Shown in pieces: positions 46,059 through 57,400 of a stretch of DNA of 63,279 bases; position 1 is the first letter of the stretch, and each line of letters begins with the position of its first letter. The position numbers were made by a program, and so were the translations under genes. The notes below the pieces were generated by a model that saw nothing but the letters and a program-made list of their open reading frames with translations, was not told where the DNA came from and did not search any database. Origin of the DNA: Clostridia bacterium (GTDB lineage: Bacteria > Bacillota > Clostridia > Christensenellales > CAG-314); the NCBI GenBank assembly GCA_900769665.1, contig CAAGHL010000072.1, positions 1 to 63,279 on the forward strand. Reading direction: 5' to 3'.

Positions 46059-47738
46059 ATGAAATCGAAAAATTTGATGAGTTTGTTGCTTGCATTACTC
46101 CTTGTCTGTTCGGTATTTGTAGGTTGTGATAAGTACCGTCCGGACGACGATGACACGGAACCGATAAACCCTACAAAGACGCAATTGTACGTTATGAACT
46201 TCGACGGAGGTTTTGACAGCGAGTGGTTGGACGCAGTGCGCAAACGCTTTGAAAAGATGTACGAAAATACTGAATTTGAGCCTGGCAAGAGGGGCGTACA
46301 AGTGCGCAAGATAAAGGCAAAAAACGACGGACAGACAATCCGCAGTAAGCTTGACGCAACGGGCGGAGAAGTGTTTTTTAACGAAAGCGTGTACTACTAC
46401 GACTACCTTGCAGACGATTTGTTGCTGGACATCACGGACATGGTTGAGGAAAAACTCACTGCCTACGGTGAAACGCAATCGATTGCCGACAAGATGACCG
46501 ACGAGCAAAAAGCCTACTATTTGTCCGACGGCAAGTACTACGGAGTTCCTCACTACGCAGGTTACAACGGTATAATGTATGACCGCGATTTGTTTGACGA
46601 GTACGGACTATGGTTCAAAAAATCTGCTAAAAGCGAGTTTATCAAAAACGACAATGACGAAAAGAGCCTTGGTCCCGACGGAGAACCGAACACCTATGAC
46701 GACGGTTTTCCTGCAACATACGAAGAGTTTTTTTTGCTGTGTGACTACATGGTGGAGCAGGGCATTACTCCGTTTGTATGGGCGGGAGAGTACTACGACA
46801 CCTATGTCGAAAAGGTGATGTATGCTCTTGCCGTAGACCATGACGGATTGCAACAGACCATGCTCAATTACACGCTTGACGGCGATGCAACTTGTCTTAT
46901 CGGCGAAGTTGCTGCCGACGGCACGTACAACAAGTTGCCTGCAACTAAAATCGACGTGTCAAACGGCTACAATATGTGGCGTAGCGAAGGTAAATACCAA
47001 TCTATGAAGTTTATAGAAAAACTTGTGCGTAACAGCAATTACTACACGTCCAATGTATTTTCACCGGCATTGCTGTACACTGAGGCGCAAAAAGATTTTG
47101 TCGAGTCGCGTAGCGAGGGTAAACCTATTGCAATGATGATAGAAGGTTGCTGGTGGGAAAACGAAGCTCGTAGCGTAATACAGGAAGTAGCCGATCGCAC
47201 TGGCAAAGACGAATACTCGCGTGCAAATCGTCGTTTCGGCATGATGCCGATGCCCAAAGCGGACACGTCGTCAGTAGGCAAGGGCAGTACCATCGTAGAT
47301 ACGCACTATTCGCTTGGTTTCATCAAAAAGAACATCGCCCCGTCCAAGATAAAGGTTGCCAAACTGTTTTTGCAGTTTGTCAATACCGACGAGTCTTTGC
47401 AGGAGTTTTCTACCATTACAAATACGGTCAAGGCATTGAATTACACGATTGACGAAGACAACCTTGCCAAAATGACATACTTCGGACGTAGTGTGTATCA
47501 ATTGCACAAAGATTCCGACGTGGTGTATCCGTATTGCGGCAAGAATTACTACCTTGACAAGCAATCGGCGTTTTCGGTACACAATTCGTTTAACAGCCTT
47601 GTAGACAAAAATGATTACGCACGCCCAGTAAGCTACTTCAAGGAGTCGACGACCAATCATGCGGAGGCATACTTTAACGGCATGTACGATTACAGACTTG
47701 CCAATTGGCAAAACACCTTCGGGAGGTACTACAATTGA
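46059..47738 (+). CDS. Sugar ABC transporter solute-binding lipoprotein (locus B)
   Basis: A 559-residue family 1 solute-binding protein with Cys23 in the lipobox FVGC. It lines up along its whole length with the protein at 5912: FDSEWLDAVRKRFEKMYENTEF at the start, GKYYGVPHYAGYNGIMYDRD, the acidic KSLGPDGEPNTYDDGFP loop and WWENEARS. The ligand may therefore be a related glycan. CGGAGG precedes the ATG. Its stop overlaps the start of the permease gene, unlike locus A where a hairpin gap separates the two. Confidence 0.9.
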   Translation: MKSKNLMSLLLALLLVCSVFVGCDKYRPDDDDTEPINPTKTQLYVMNFDGGFDSEWLDAVRKRFEKMYENTEFEPGKRGVQVRKIKAKNDGQTIRSKLDATGGEVFFNESVYYYDYLADDLLLDITDMVEEKLTAYGETQSIADKMTDEQKAYYLSDGKYYGVPHYAGYNGIMYDRDLFDEYGLWFKKSAKSEFIKNDNDEKSLGPDGEPNTYDDGFPATYEEFFLLCDYMVEQGITPFVWAGEYYDTYVEKVMYALAVDHDGLQQTMLNYTLDGDATCLIGEVAADGTYNKLPATKIDVSNGYNMWRSEGKYQSMKFIEKLVRNSNYYTSNVFSPALLYTEAQKDFVESRSEGKPIAMMIEGCWWENEARSVIQEVADRTGKDEYSRANRRFGMMPMPKADTSSVGKGSTIVDTHYSLGFIKKNIAPSKIKVAKLFLQFVNTDESLQEFSTITNTVKALNYTIDEDNLAKMTYFGRSVYQLHKDSDVVYPYCGKNYYLDKQSAFSVHNSFNSLVDKNDYARPVSYFKESTTNHAEAYFNGMYDYRLANWQNTFGRYYN

Positions 47739-48667
47739 GTGGCATACGCAATCGGGGCGCATTGCCGATGCGAAACAAACACAAGGTAAACGACTTGATA
47801 TTTTACACTCTTATGGTGGCTTTTCCGTTGGCACAGTTTTGTGTGTTTTACATCAGCGTAAACATCAACTCAATCTTGTTGGCGTTCAGAAGTTACAGCA
47901 GTGAAGACGGCGGTTTCGTGTGGGCGCAGTTTGATAATTTTGTCAATATATTCAGCGATTTTGCCGCATCGGCCACGTTAAAAACAGCAATGCTTAATTC
48001 TCTCTTGGTGTGGGCGGCAAGCACGGCGGTTTCGTTGCCTTTAGCGATGTTGTTTTCCTACTACATCTACAACAAACGCCCCGCCTCGGGAGTATTTAAG
48101 ACGCTGCTGTTTCTGCCGTCGGTAATACCCGGCATTGCAATCACGGTCATTTACCTCTATTTCGTCGAGCGTGCAATACCTGCCTTTGCCGCCGACGTGT
48201 GCGGCATTACGGTAGAAGGATTGTTGCAAAACCCCGCAACACGGTTCGGCGCAATATTCTTCTACAACGTATTTTTGTCTTTCGGCGGCAATGTGATATT
48301 GTTGCTCGGCGGTATGAACACCGTTGACCCGTCGGTAAGAGAAGCGGCATATTTGGACGGCGCAAAGGGATGGTGTGAATTCCGCCACATCATTTTGCCC
48401 AAGGTCTGGCCGACGTTGACAACATTTTTTGTAATGGGCGTGGCTTCGATATTTACCAATCAATTCAATTTGTACAACTTCTACGGTATCGCTGCCTCGG
48501 AAAAACTTGCCACAATGGGCTACTTGCTGTATGCACGTACATCTATTGCCACCATGGCGGACTACCCCGAACTTGCGGCTACGGGCTTGTTGTTGACGGC
48601 AGTCATAATTCCGTTGACGTTGCTTGCAAAAAAAATGTTGGAAAAGTTCGGACCTTCGGAGGACTGA
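47735..48667 (+). CDS. Sugar ABC transporter permease, MalF type (locus B, TTG start)
   Basis: A 310-residue permease with six hydrophobic helices and the EAA loop EAAYLDGAKGWCEFRHIILP. The start is most likely TTG at 47735: GGGAGG at 47720-47725 lies 9 bases before it and the codon overlaps the previous stop as TTGA. An ATG at 47768 is the alternative but has a poor ribosome binding site. Paralogue of the permease at 7677. Confidence 0.88.
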   Translation: MSGIRNRGALPMRNKHKVNDLIFYTLMVAFPLAQFCVFYISVNINSILLAFRSYSSEDGGFVWAQFDNFVNIFSDFAASATLKTAMLNSLLVWAASTAVSLPLAMLFSYYIYNKRPASGVFKTLLFLPSVIPGIAITVIYLYFVERAIPAFAADVCGITVEGLLQNPATRFGAIFFYNVFLSFGGNVILLLGGMNTVDPSVREAAYLDGAKGWCEFRHIILPKVWPTLTTFFVMGVASIFTNQFNLYNFYGIAASEKLATMGYLLYARTSIATMADYPELAATGLLLTAVIIPLTLLAKKMLEKFGPSED

Positions 48668-48668
48668 C

Positions 48669-49553
48669 ATGAAAGAAAAATTGAAGATAAAAAAGAGTTG
48701 GTCGGTGTTGGAAGTGATAGTGCTGGCGATACTAGTGATTTATGCCGTACTGCTTGTCGTGCCTACTTTGTGGGGATTGATGTCGTCGGTTAAGACCGAT
48801 TACGACTTCCGTCACAACATCTTGAAACTGCCTGAAGAATGGAAGTTTGACAACTATCTTACGTCTTTCTTCGGCTTTTATGTGGAGGTGCAGCGCAACG
48901 GCGTTCAAACCAAAGTTTACATGCCGGAGATGTTTCTCAACTCCTTGTTGTATGCAGGTGGATGCGCCCTTGTCGCCACGTATATACCGTGCCAAATGGC
49001 GTATGTGACGGCTAAATTTAAGTACCGTATGTCAAAAATTATTACCGCAGTGGTGATTGTGTGCATGGCTTTGCCGATTGTGGGCAGTTTACCAAGCGAA
49101 ATACAAGTTGCGAGAAAACTAGGGCTGTACAACACGATTTGGGGCATGTGGCTGATGAAGGCACACTTTTTAAGCGTGTACTTTCTAATATTCCAAGGTG
49201 TGTTCCGCAGTGTGCCGGACGCATATGTCGAGGCTGCAAAAATCGACGGCGCAACTAATTTTACCGTATATACCAAAATCATGATGCCGCTGGCATCCAA
49301 GACGTTTTTTACGGTGTATTTGCTCAACTTTATCGTATTTTGGAACGATTATCAAACGCCGCTTATCTTTATGCCCGACGTGCCAACGGTGGCATATGGT
49401 TTGTATGAGTTCAACAAACGCACGGTGGCTACGTTTAGTTCCATACCGCTCAAATTGTCCGGTGCGGTGCTTGTTTTGTTGCCCGTGCTGATACTGTTTT
49501 TGATATTCCAGAAGAGATTGATGGGCAATTTGTCTATCGGAGGGATCAAATGA
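48669..49553 (+). CDS. Sugar ABC transporter permease, MalG type (locus B)
   Basis: A 294-residue permease with the EAA loop EAAKIDGATNFTVYTKIMMP and the family end KRLMGNLSIGGIK. GGAGG stands just before the ATG at 48669, one base after the preceding stop. It shares long stretches with the permease at 8593 (for example SLLYAGGCAL and ALPIVGSLPSEIQ). Confidence 0.93.
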   Translation: MKEKLKIKKSWSVLEVIVLAILVIYAVLLVVPTLWGLMSSVKTDYDFRHNILKLPEEWKFDNYLTSFFGFYVEVQRNGVQTKVYMPEMFLNSLLYAGGCALVATYIPCQMAYVTAKFKYRMSKIITAVVIVCMALPIVGSLPSEIQVARKLGLYNTIWGMWLMKAHFLSVYFLIFQGVFRSVPDAYVEAAKIDGATNFTVYTKIMMPLASKTFFTVYLLNFIVFWNDYQTPLIFMPDVPTVAYGLYEFNKRTVATFSSIPLKLSGAVLVLLPVLILFLIFQKRLMGNLSIGGIK

Positions 49554-52450
49554 TTTGCAAACACAAATTTATCGTTATAGCCGTTGCAGCATTGCTTTGC
49601 GCTACGGTTGTGTGTAGCGTTATCGTTGCTTTTGCCGATGTCGGAGTCCAACTGTATGCAATTGGTTTCGGACAGAAGGACTACTACGTCGTGGGTGAAA
49701 CTTTGGAAGTCGGCAACGTGCAATTGACTGACGGCAATAATCGATACGAGTGTGATAAATTGGTTACCTATCCTTCGGGCGTTACAAGGCGGGGCGACAG
49801 TTTTGTGCTGGGGGAAAGCGGGCAATACGTGTTAAAGTTGCAGGCAATGATCTGTGGACAATATCGCATTGTCAAAAAGACATTGTATGCGGTGGAATCT
49901 TATTGCAGTCTAATATCCGATTCGTCTACCGCCACTCTTACTGACGATGGGTACAAAATCAGCCTTTCAAATGGTGATACAGTCACGTTTAACAAAGTTT
50001 TCGACGTATCTGACTACACAAGCGCAAACAGTCTGATAAAGTTGAAAATTTTGCCTACCATTTCGGGCGAGGCGGATTTTACAGTGCTTAACATTACTTT
50101 TACCGACGTCAACGACCCCGACAGTACTTTACGTTTCCGTCTGCGCGGCTATCAAAACGGCACTTACGGACTGGTCGGCTCTACCTACCAACCGCTGACG
50201 GGTTACGAGCCGGAGTGGGACAGGCTGCACAAAGACAACCAATGGGGTGCATTTTCGCCGATGGTCAACTTTTACGGATTTGCAGGAACTTCGTCAATTG
50301 TCGATATCAGGTTTGACAACGAAACGAAACAGGCTTATTTTACACCGACTACCGTTATCGCCGACCTTGACGATCCTAGACAATTTGCTAATGTTTGGGA
50401 CGGATTTACAAGTGGCAAGGTGAATGTAAGTGTTTCCGCATCGGATTACAACGGGCGTTTTGCCGTGTTCGAGATCACGGAAATAGGCGGAGAAAAACCT
50501 TCGAGTCAAGTTTACTCCGACAGCGATGCTCCCGAGATTACCGTAAACGAAGAATTGCCCGAGGCACAAGTCGGCATTGCTTATCCGTTGCCTGTTGCTA
50601 CGGCAAACGACGCTCGCAACGGCGATGTTGCAGTGGGCGTTGCCGTTTACAAAAATTATTACGGGCTTAATCGTTACAACGTTACGGTAAAAAACAATTG
50701 CTTTATACCAGACGAGGAAGGAACCTATTTTGTCGAATACAAAGCTGCCGACAGGGCGGGCAATGTGGCGACGAAAGTCGTCAAGGTTACTGCCGTCGCA
50801 AATTTGCCTGAGTTGGCGATTAATGTTGACGATATTGGTGCCGTAACCGTCGGCGACGTAGTAAAGTTGCCCGCCTGTACAGCAAGCGGCGGTAGCGGAC
50901 GAATAAGTATATCCGTTTCCGTAACTTGCGACGGTTCCGACGTCGATGTGACGGAAGGAGTGTTTACTGTCAGGCAGATGGGCAACTACGTGGTAAAATA
51001 TGCTGCTATTGACTACATCGGCAACACAGCCACCAAACAAATAGAGTTTGCACCGATTGTTGCCAATCGTGCCAAACTAAACGAAACAATCGCATTGCCG
51101 AAGTACATGATTACGGGTAAGACATATTGCTTGCCGAGGGTTAGCGTTACCGACTATTCCGAGGGTCATGCAGTTGTTGCCGAATGTCAGGTCTATATCG
51201 TTACTCCCAACGGAGAACGTCGTTTAAGTGACTTCGTCTACACGCCGACGGACGAAGGCGATTTGCGGTTTGTGTACAAGTACAACAATCTAATCACCGA
51301 AAATGTCACTGTAAAAAGCATAAATGTGGGCATGCAGGGCAGTCTTAACATGGCAAAGTACTTTGTTTCGAACAGCGGTACAATAGACGCTACCGAGGAC
51401 GGAATAGAGTTTGTTTCTTCTTACGGCAGTGCGACGATGGAGTTTATACGTCCACTTTTGAGTGACGACTTGATGTTGCGTTTCGCCGTTGATCCCGAAA
51501 AAAGCAACTACGACGCAGTGGAAGTAGTGCTTGCCGACAGTGAGGATCCCGACAAAATCGTTCGTCTTGGCTTTGCCAAAAATGGCAAAGGAGTGTCGGT
51601 ATATCTTAACGGCGAGTATAAATCTCGATTGCTCGGCTTCGGTTTCGGTGTAGACAGTCCGACAAATACTTTCTCAGTCGGCTTTGACGGCAGTGTACTT
51701 GTGCCGTATACCGATGTAAATATCAAGGTGGATAAATTTGCCGACGGTATACCGTTTGATGGTTTTTCTTCGGGACGTGTGTATGTGTCGTTTAATTTTG
51801 TCGGTAATCATAACGGCAAACTGATTGTCAAAAACATCGGCGGTCAACTGTTGAACGACAGCGGTTACGACCGTATGCGCCCGCAAATCGTTATTTACGG
51901 CGATTACGGTGGCGAGTGTGCGTTGAACGAGATCATAGGTACGGCAACGGCTTCTGCCGAGGACGTGCTGGATCCGACGATAACCTTTACCGTTAGCGTC
52001 AAATTGCCTGATGGAAACTACGCCACAAGTGTGGACGGCATCTTGCTTAAAGACGTTTCTCCGCTGGTTTCCTACAAGTTCAAGGTGGAAATGTATGGCA
52101 ACTATGTTGTCGCTTACAGTGCGGCGGACAGTCACAACGGCAAATCTGCCGATCGGTCATACAGTGTGTTGTGCGAGGACAAAACGCAGCCGCAAGTGAC
52201 GATAAAGGAATCGTCGCAATCGATTTACCGTTTGGGCGACATCGTTGCTTTGCCCGAGTACGAAGTTTCTGGCAATGTTACTGAAGTAAAAGTTTTTGTT
52301 ACTTCTCCCAGCGGAGTCACCGTTGCCGTTACCAAAGCAAAAGATGGTTTTGTCGTCGACAGGTGCGGCGTTTGGGTGGTTGCGATTGTGGCATACGACG
52401 CAAACGGCAACATGGCTTGTGCCAAGATTGTCTTGGAGGTGACGAAATGA
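49550..52450 (+). CDS. Giant secreted Ig-like / jelly-roll protein (locus B)
   Basis: A 966-residue secreted protein related to the one at 9495. The signal peptide ends near AFA (about 29) and no membrane anchor, lipobox or sorting signal is visible. Shared features include a first jelly-roll-like region (about 110-320) with TDVNDPDSTLRFRL and YQPLTGYEPEWD, Ig-like repeats with YKAADRAGN and YAAIDYIGN motifs, a second jelly-roll region (about 595-765) and final Ig-like repeats. The start overlaps the permease stop by four bases and its stop overlaps the next start. Function unknown; capture of polysaccharide for the adjacent importer is the best guess. Confidence 0.8.
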   Translation: MICKHKFIVIAVAALLCATVVCSVIVAFADVGVQLYAIGFGQKDYYVVGETLEVGNVQLTDGNNRYECDKLVTYPSGVTRRGDSFVLGESGQYVLKLQAMICGQYRIVKKTLYAVESYCSLISDSSTATLTDDGYKISLSNGDTVTFNKVFDVSDYTSANSLIKLKILPTISGEADFTVLNITFTDVNDPDSTLRFRLRGYQNGTYGLVGSTYQPLTGYEPEWDRLHKDNQWGAFSPMVNFYGFAGTSSIVDIRFDNETKQAYFTPTTVIADLDDPRQFANVWDGFTSGKVNVSVSASDYNGRFAVFEITEIGGEKPSSQVYSDSDAPEITVNEELPEAQVGIAYPLPVATANDARNGDVAVGVAVYKNYYGLNRYNVTVKNNCFIPDEEGTYFVEYKAADRAGNVATKVVKVTAVANLPELAINVDDIGAVTVGDVVKLPACTASGGSGRISISVSVTCDGSDVDVTEGVFTVRQMGNYVVKYAAIDYIGNTATKQIEFAPIVANRAKLNETIALPKYMITGKTYCLPRVSVTDYSEGHAVVAECQVYIVTPNGERRLSDFVYTPTDEGDLRFVYKYNNLITENVTVKSINVGMQGSLNMAKYFVSNSGTIDATEDGIEFVSSYGSATMEFIRPLLSDDLMLRFAVDPEKSNYDAVEVVLADSEDPDKIVRLGFAKNGKGVSVYLNGEYKSRLLGFGFGVDSPTNTFSVGFDGSVLVPYTDVNIKVDKFADGIPFDGFSSGRVYVSFNFVGNHNGKLIVKNIGGQLLNDSGYDRMRPQIVIYGDYGGECALNEIIGTATASAEDVLDPTITFTVSVKLPDGNYATSVDGILLKDVSPLVSYKFKVEMYGNYVVAYSAADSHNGKSADRSYSVLCEDKTQPQVTIKESSQSIYRLGDIVALPEYEVSGNVTEVKVFVTSPSGVTVAVTKAKDGFVVDRCGVWVVAIVAYDANGNMACAKIVLEVTK

Positions 52451-54381
52451 ACAAAAGAATAATCTGCATCTGTTGCGTTGCGCTTATATTTGTGATTAGT
52501 TTTTTGTATGCGGCAGGTTGCCAAAAGAATGGTGACGGCACAGTAAAAAATCCCGTTTCCGTGCCACAAACAGAAGCTTACAACGGCGTGCATATCGACA
52601 ATTCCACGCCTACAGACGAATACATTGTGCGTAACAACGTTACCGACTATCAAATTGTGATACCCGATGACTACGAACGGTCGGCTTATATGTGGACTGC
52701 CGCGTCGGAACTGTCGTTGTTTTTGGCGCAGAGCAGCGGTGCTGATTTTTCGATTGTTACCGAAAGCCGGCGCACTGACGGCAAAAATTACATTTCGCTC
52801 GGCGGTACAGCCATTGCGGCAACCGACGTAGCTTTTACTGATGTAAAATTGGGTAAAAACGGTTATCGACTTGTTACGGCAGGTAAAAATATTTACATTG
52901 CCGGTTCGGACATTGGTGTACTTAACGGCGTGTATGGGTTGCTGCGGAAGCTCGTCGGTTTCGAGGTGTATGCGCCTGACGAAACGAAGTTGAGCCTCGG
53001 CGACATCAAACTTGTAAATCTTGACGTTACCGAAGTTCCGGACATAGAGTATCGGGTTGGCGACGTAGACCGACGTATCGACGGTGACGAAGCTTACCGC
53101 CGCAGACTCGGATACAACTGCACCGATGACGTGTTTTTGTACGTCAAGGGTACGTTGTACCACAACAGTTTGTACTACTTTGACGAGGTGTTAAACAATG
53201 GTGATTATTCCGATTGGTTTAATACCAACAAAACGCAGTTGTGCTACACTGCGCACGGCAACGCCGAGCGTGTACGCCAAATGCAGGACTACGCCGCCGA
53301 CCTTATTGTAGAAGCGGCAAAAACAAGCAACGCTAATTGCGTGACATTTCAACAAAGCGACGGCGACACTTGGTGCGACTGCAACGAGTGCGCCAAACAA
53401 CTAGGCGAATACGGCACCAACGCGGCGGTAATGGTAAAGTTTGTCAACGGATTGTCCGACGCGGTGCAACAAAAAATGACCGATATCGGCATGGGCGACA
53501 GGCAAATTACAATTTGTATATTTGCTTACATGCGCACTGAAAAGGCGCCTGCCGTGCAACAGGGTAGCGAGTGGAAGGCAATTGACGAAAGTGTGCGTTG
53601 CGGCAAAAACGTAGCCGTGTTTTACGCGCCGATCAACGCCGACTACACCAAGCCTTTCAACGAAACTTACAACACTGCCGAGTACCGCAACATGCTTGCA
53701 TGGAAATCTATTAGCGACAAGTTGTTTGTGTGGTTGTATCAAACCAACTTTTCCCACTATCTGTACCCCTATAATAGTTTGCTTACAATGGGCGACCGCT
53801 ACAAGACGGTGGCAAAGTGCGGTGCAGAGTTTATCTTTGATCAAAATCAATGGGACCAAAAGGTCAAGACGGGTTTTCATCGTTTGAAAGCGTGGATTGG
53901 AGCCAAGCTTGCATGGAACGTCAACTCCGATTACAATAAGTTGCTTGACGAGTACTTTGATGGTTACTTCGGCGCGGCGGCGGAACCTATGCGTCAACTG
54001 TACGACCAAATTACCTACCGCATGGAGCAATTGTCCGACGGCACGATGGAAGGCGGCATCTACTACAACGTAAATCAACAAAAATTCTTTACCAAGGCTA
54101 TGCTGGACGGTTGGATTGAACTGATTGACCGAGCGTATGCCTCTGTGGAGATTTACAAACAAATAGATCCGCAACTATATCGCAAAATTACAGACCGTAT
54201 ACGTATCGAGAGTATTGCTGTCAGGTACATGCGGCTCGAATTGTATTCGGGGCGGTTCAGTGCACGACAACTCACTGACGAGCGTGTGGCATTCCGCAAC
54301 GACTGTTTGCGGTTGGGTGTGGATATGTACGCTGAGCAGGTGTCGTTGTCGACTATCTTTCAAAGCTGGGGATTGCAGTAA
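52447..54381 (+). CDS. DUF4838 lipoprotein (locus B)
   Basis: A 644-residue surface lipoprotein with Cys25 in the lipobox AAGC. The N-terminal part (about 60-170) is of the type that precedes GH20/GH67 barrels; the DUF4838 part has QQSDGDTWCDCNECAKQ with the CxCxxC cluster at Cys310, Cys312 and Cys315 and the FAYMRTEKAP segment. It is the locus B equivalent of the protein at 12566, in the same position after the giant Ig-like protein. GGAGG before ATG at 52447, with a 4-base overlap to the previous gene. Confidence 0.85.
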   Translation: MNKRIICICCVALIFVISFLYAAGCQKNGDGTVKNPVSVPQTEAYNGVHIDNSTPTDEYIVRNNVTDYQIVIPDDYERSAYMWTAASELSLFLAQSSGADFSIVTESRRTDGKNYISLGGTAIAATDVAFTDVKLGKNGYRLVTAGKNIYIAGSDIGVLNGVYGLLRKLVGFEVYAPDETKLSLGDIKLVNLDVTEVPDIEYRVGDVDRRIDGDEAYRRRLGYNCTDDVFLYVKGTLYHNSLYYFDEVLNNGDYSDWFNTNKTQLCYTAHGNAERVRQMQDYAADLIVEAAKTSNANCVTFQQSDGDTWCDCNECAKQLGEYGTNAAVMVKFVNGLSDAVQQKMTDIGMGDRQITICIFAYMRTEKAPAVQQGSEWKAIDESVRCGKNVAVFYAPINADYTKPFNETYNTAEYRNMLAWKSISDKLFVWLYQTNFSHYLYPYNSLLTMGDRYKTVAKCGAEFIFDQNQWDQKVKTGFHRLKAWIGAKLAWNVNSDYNKLLDEYFDGYFGAAAEPMRQLYDQITYRMEQLSDGTMEGGIYYNVNQQKFFTKAMLDGWIELIDRAYASVEIYKQIDPQLYRKITDRIRIESIAVRYMRLELYSGRFSARQLTDERVAFRNDCLRLGVDMYAEQVSLSTIFQSWGLQ

Positions 54382-54442
54382 GTAGGTTTGCAAAAGAAAA
54401 AATGTAAAATTTCGGGTACAAACCCGTAAAAAGGAGAAAACC

Positions 54443-57400
54443 ATGAAAAACAAAAAACTATTGGCAATCGCCGCTTTGTTGTTGGTATTTGCTTGTGCAG
54501 TGCTTGTAGCTTGCGACAACGACGTGGCAAAAGTTGAAATTGCGCTGGATAAGTCCGCCGTTACTGTGGAAGTCGGCGGTGAAACGACGATTTCGGCAAT
54601 TGTGACGGGAAGCAACCGGGAGGTTATGTGGACAACCGACGATGAAAGCGTTGCGACGGTAAACGGAGGTAAGATTGTTGGCGTAAAGGTCGGCGCAACT
54701 GTAGTCAAGGCAACTGTAGGTGACGTGACCGTCGATTGCAACGTTACTGTTACGAGACCAAGCGTGGTGGGAACGTTGACAATTGACTATTCTTCACTGA
54801 GTTTGCTTGTTGGCAAAACTGCCGAGGTCAATGCGACGGTTAAATACAAGGGCACTGACGTGGACGGCCTTATCTATGACTGGAGCGTGGATGGCGGCGA
54901 GGTGTGCAGCGTGTCGGCCGACGGAAAAACGGCAACAGTCAAAGGGCTGACCGCAGGTGAAGCAACAATCAACGTATCGACAGTGCACCTTGGCGAAACG
55001 CTGACAGAGAGTATGAGTGTGGTTGTAAAAAATGACGTATCCCTTACCGTTGACAATTTGACATTAAGTGACAATAAATATATTCTAAATCTTGTTACTG
55101 CTACACCTGATGGCTATAATGGCGGCAAATCTACAAACTTTGCACCTATATTTAAAGTAGAGGTCGATGGAAAAATCGTTGCAGACGCGGTTGTCAATGT
55201 GACCGTTGCTGATGCTGACAAGGCAGTCGTGGAGTACCATTCCGAACAGGGTGAGTTTGTCGCAAAGGGTGTGGGTTCGGCTACCGTAAGTTGTGTTTAC
55301 ACGCTTGACGGTGCGGAATACAAGGTGGAAATTCTGGCATATGTGGAACTACCCGAAGTGCGACTTGACAAGGCATTCATGTTGGAAACAGGCAGGGACG
55401 TCTGCCTTATCGAAGGCATTGGTGGAGTTGCGACATCGGTAAAAATCGACGGTATTATAGTGGAGTTTGAAAACACTCAACAAGGAATCGTACTTAACAA
55501 TCTTGCCGACTTTGCGTTCGGAGTGCATGCAATCGAAGTGTGCACGGCAACGGAAAAACTGACCGCTCAGGTGGAAATCGTAACTTTGGCAATTGCAAAC
55601 AAGGCCGATTTCGACAGCATTGCAACCGTAGCAAATAAAGGTGACGGCGTGTGGGACGGCTATTTTGTACTAGTTGCCGACATAAATTACGACGGAACAT
55701 TTGCGACTTTCTGCGGGCTTAACCATTGTGCAGGTTGGGGTGGCACGACAGGTTTTGTCGGCACCTTTGATGGTAGAGGTTATGTTGTAAAGAACATTAC
55801 CATTTCCACCGATGCCGATGGCAGAAGTTGGTTCGGGGGTATATTTGGCGTGCTTGGCGCAACGGGCGTTGTCAAAAATGTAGGTTTTGTCAATGCTACA
55901 CTTTCTGCTGGCGATGCCTCGGCGATTGTGTCCGATTTGTGCTACGGCACGATTAGTAATGTGTTTGTAGAGGTCAACAACCAAGGCGGACAACGCTGTG
56001 CGGCGGTTGCTCGTGCTTTGTATGGCACGATTGAAAATACGATTGTATATCTTACAGGCAGCAAACCTGCTAATGACGGCGATTTTGCAGGCAGCAACCT
56101 CGCTCTCGCTTCGTTTGTGTACGACGGTGCAAAACTAAACAATTGCTTCTCGGTGGGTGCGCTGGAACTATACCGCACGGGTGGAGATAGTCCCGTTGCA
56201 GGTGCGGAAAGCGACAAATTGAAGAAGTTTGCTACTCTTGACGAGATGAAGAAACATACCTTTGATGACAGCTGGGCGACTGTTTGGAGTAACGTTGACG
56301 GCATGCCTGTATTTGCGTCATATATCGATTGCGTTACGGTAAACGTCGACAACGCAATTGCAAACGACAACGCCGCCAAGGTGGACGGCAAATTGTTGAT
56401 TGACGGTGAATTTGGATATCGATACAGTTTGAAAACGCCCGTGGATGGTATTTCTATCGAAGGCAATGTCGTGACCGTGATCGATGCTTTTGACGTGGAG
56501 TTTACCATTGTGGCGACATGTGTGTTCGATCCTACCGTTACTACGGAAAAGACATTTACAACGGTGGGCGTGCCTTCGGTAAACTTGCAGAAAGTATTCG
56601 ATGTGGATAAATCGAAGGAAACTACCACTTTTACGCTGGACGAGTTGGACGGCAAGAGCGTTGTCGAGGTGAAAATCGGCGAGCTTGCGCTTACCTTTAC
56701 ACAAGAGGGTAAACAACTGACCATCGGCGGTTATGCCGACATTGCCTATGGTGAAGGCGTGGTCAAGATTGTGACCGACAAAGCCATGTATAACGCAAAC
56801 GTGTTGTCGGCATGGTTTGTCGACAGTGTCGACGAATGGAACGCCGAAGTGACGGCTTCACAAGCAAATCCGACCGACTGGAACAAGTACTACGTTTTGG
56901 CTGCCGACCTCGATTACACCGGTACAAAGTACGTCGCGCCCAAAGGAGAACAGTATGGCGCTGTGTATGGATTTAAAGGAACGTTTGACGGACGTAACCA
57001 CAAGATAATCGGTTTGACAATACGTGATACGGCAAATTCTTTCTTCGGAACCGTAGCCATGACTGCTACCATCAAAAACGTTGCGTTTACAAACTGTGCA
57101 TTCTCCTACTTTGACATTGATGGGACTACGTTCCTTTCTGTAAACAAGTCGGGTATTGTTGCCGATTTACTGTATGGTACTTTAGAAAATGTATTTGTCC
57201 AAGGTAATCTGGCAGGGCATTGGTGGTGTGGTGGTATTGCTTATTTTGTCGGTGAAACGGCAACTGTCAAAAACTGTATTGTGCAAGCCGACGTTATTTC
57301 GGGAGATAAATGTTCTACATTCTTTGCGTCGGCGGACAGTAAGGCAAACCTTGTCGGTTGCTATGCCGTGACGACTACAGAATCTTCTACGATGATGCTT

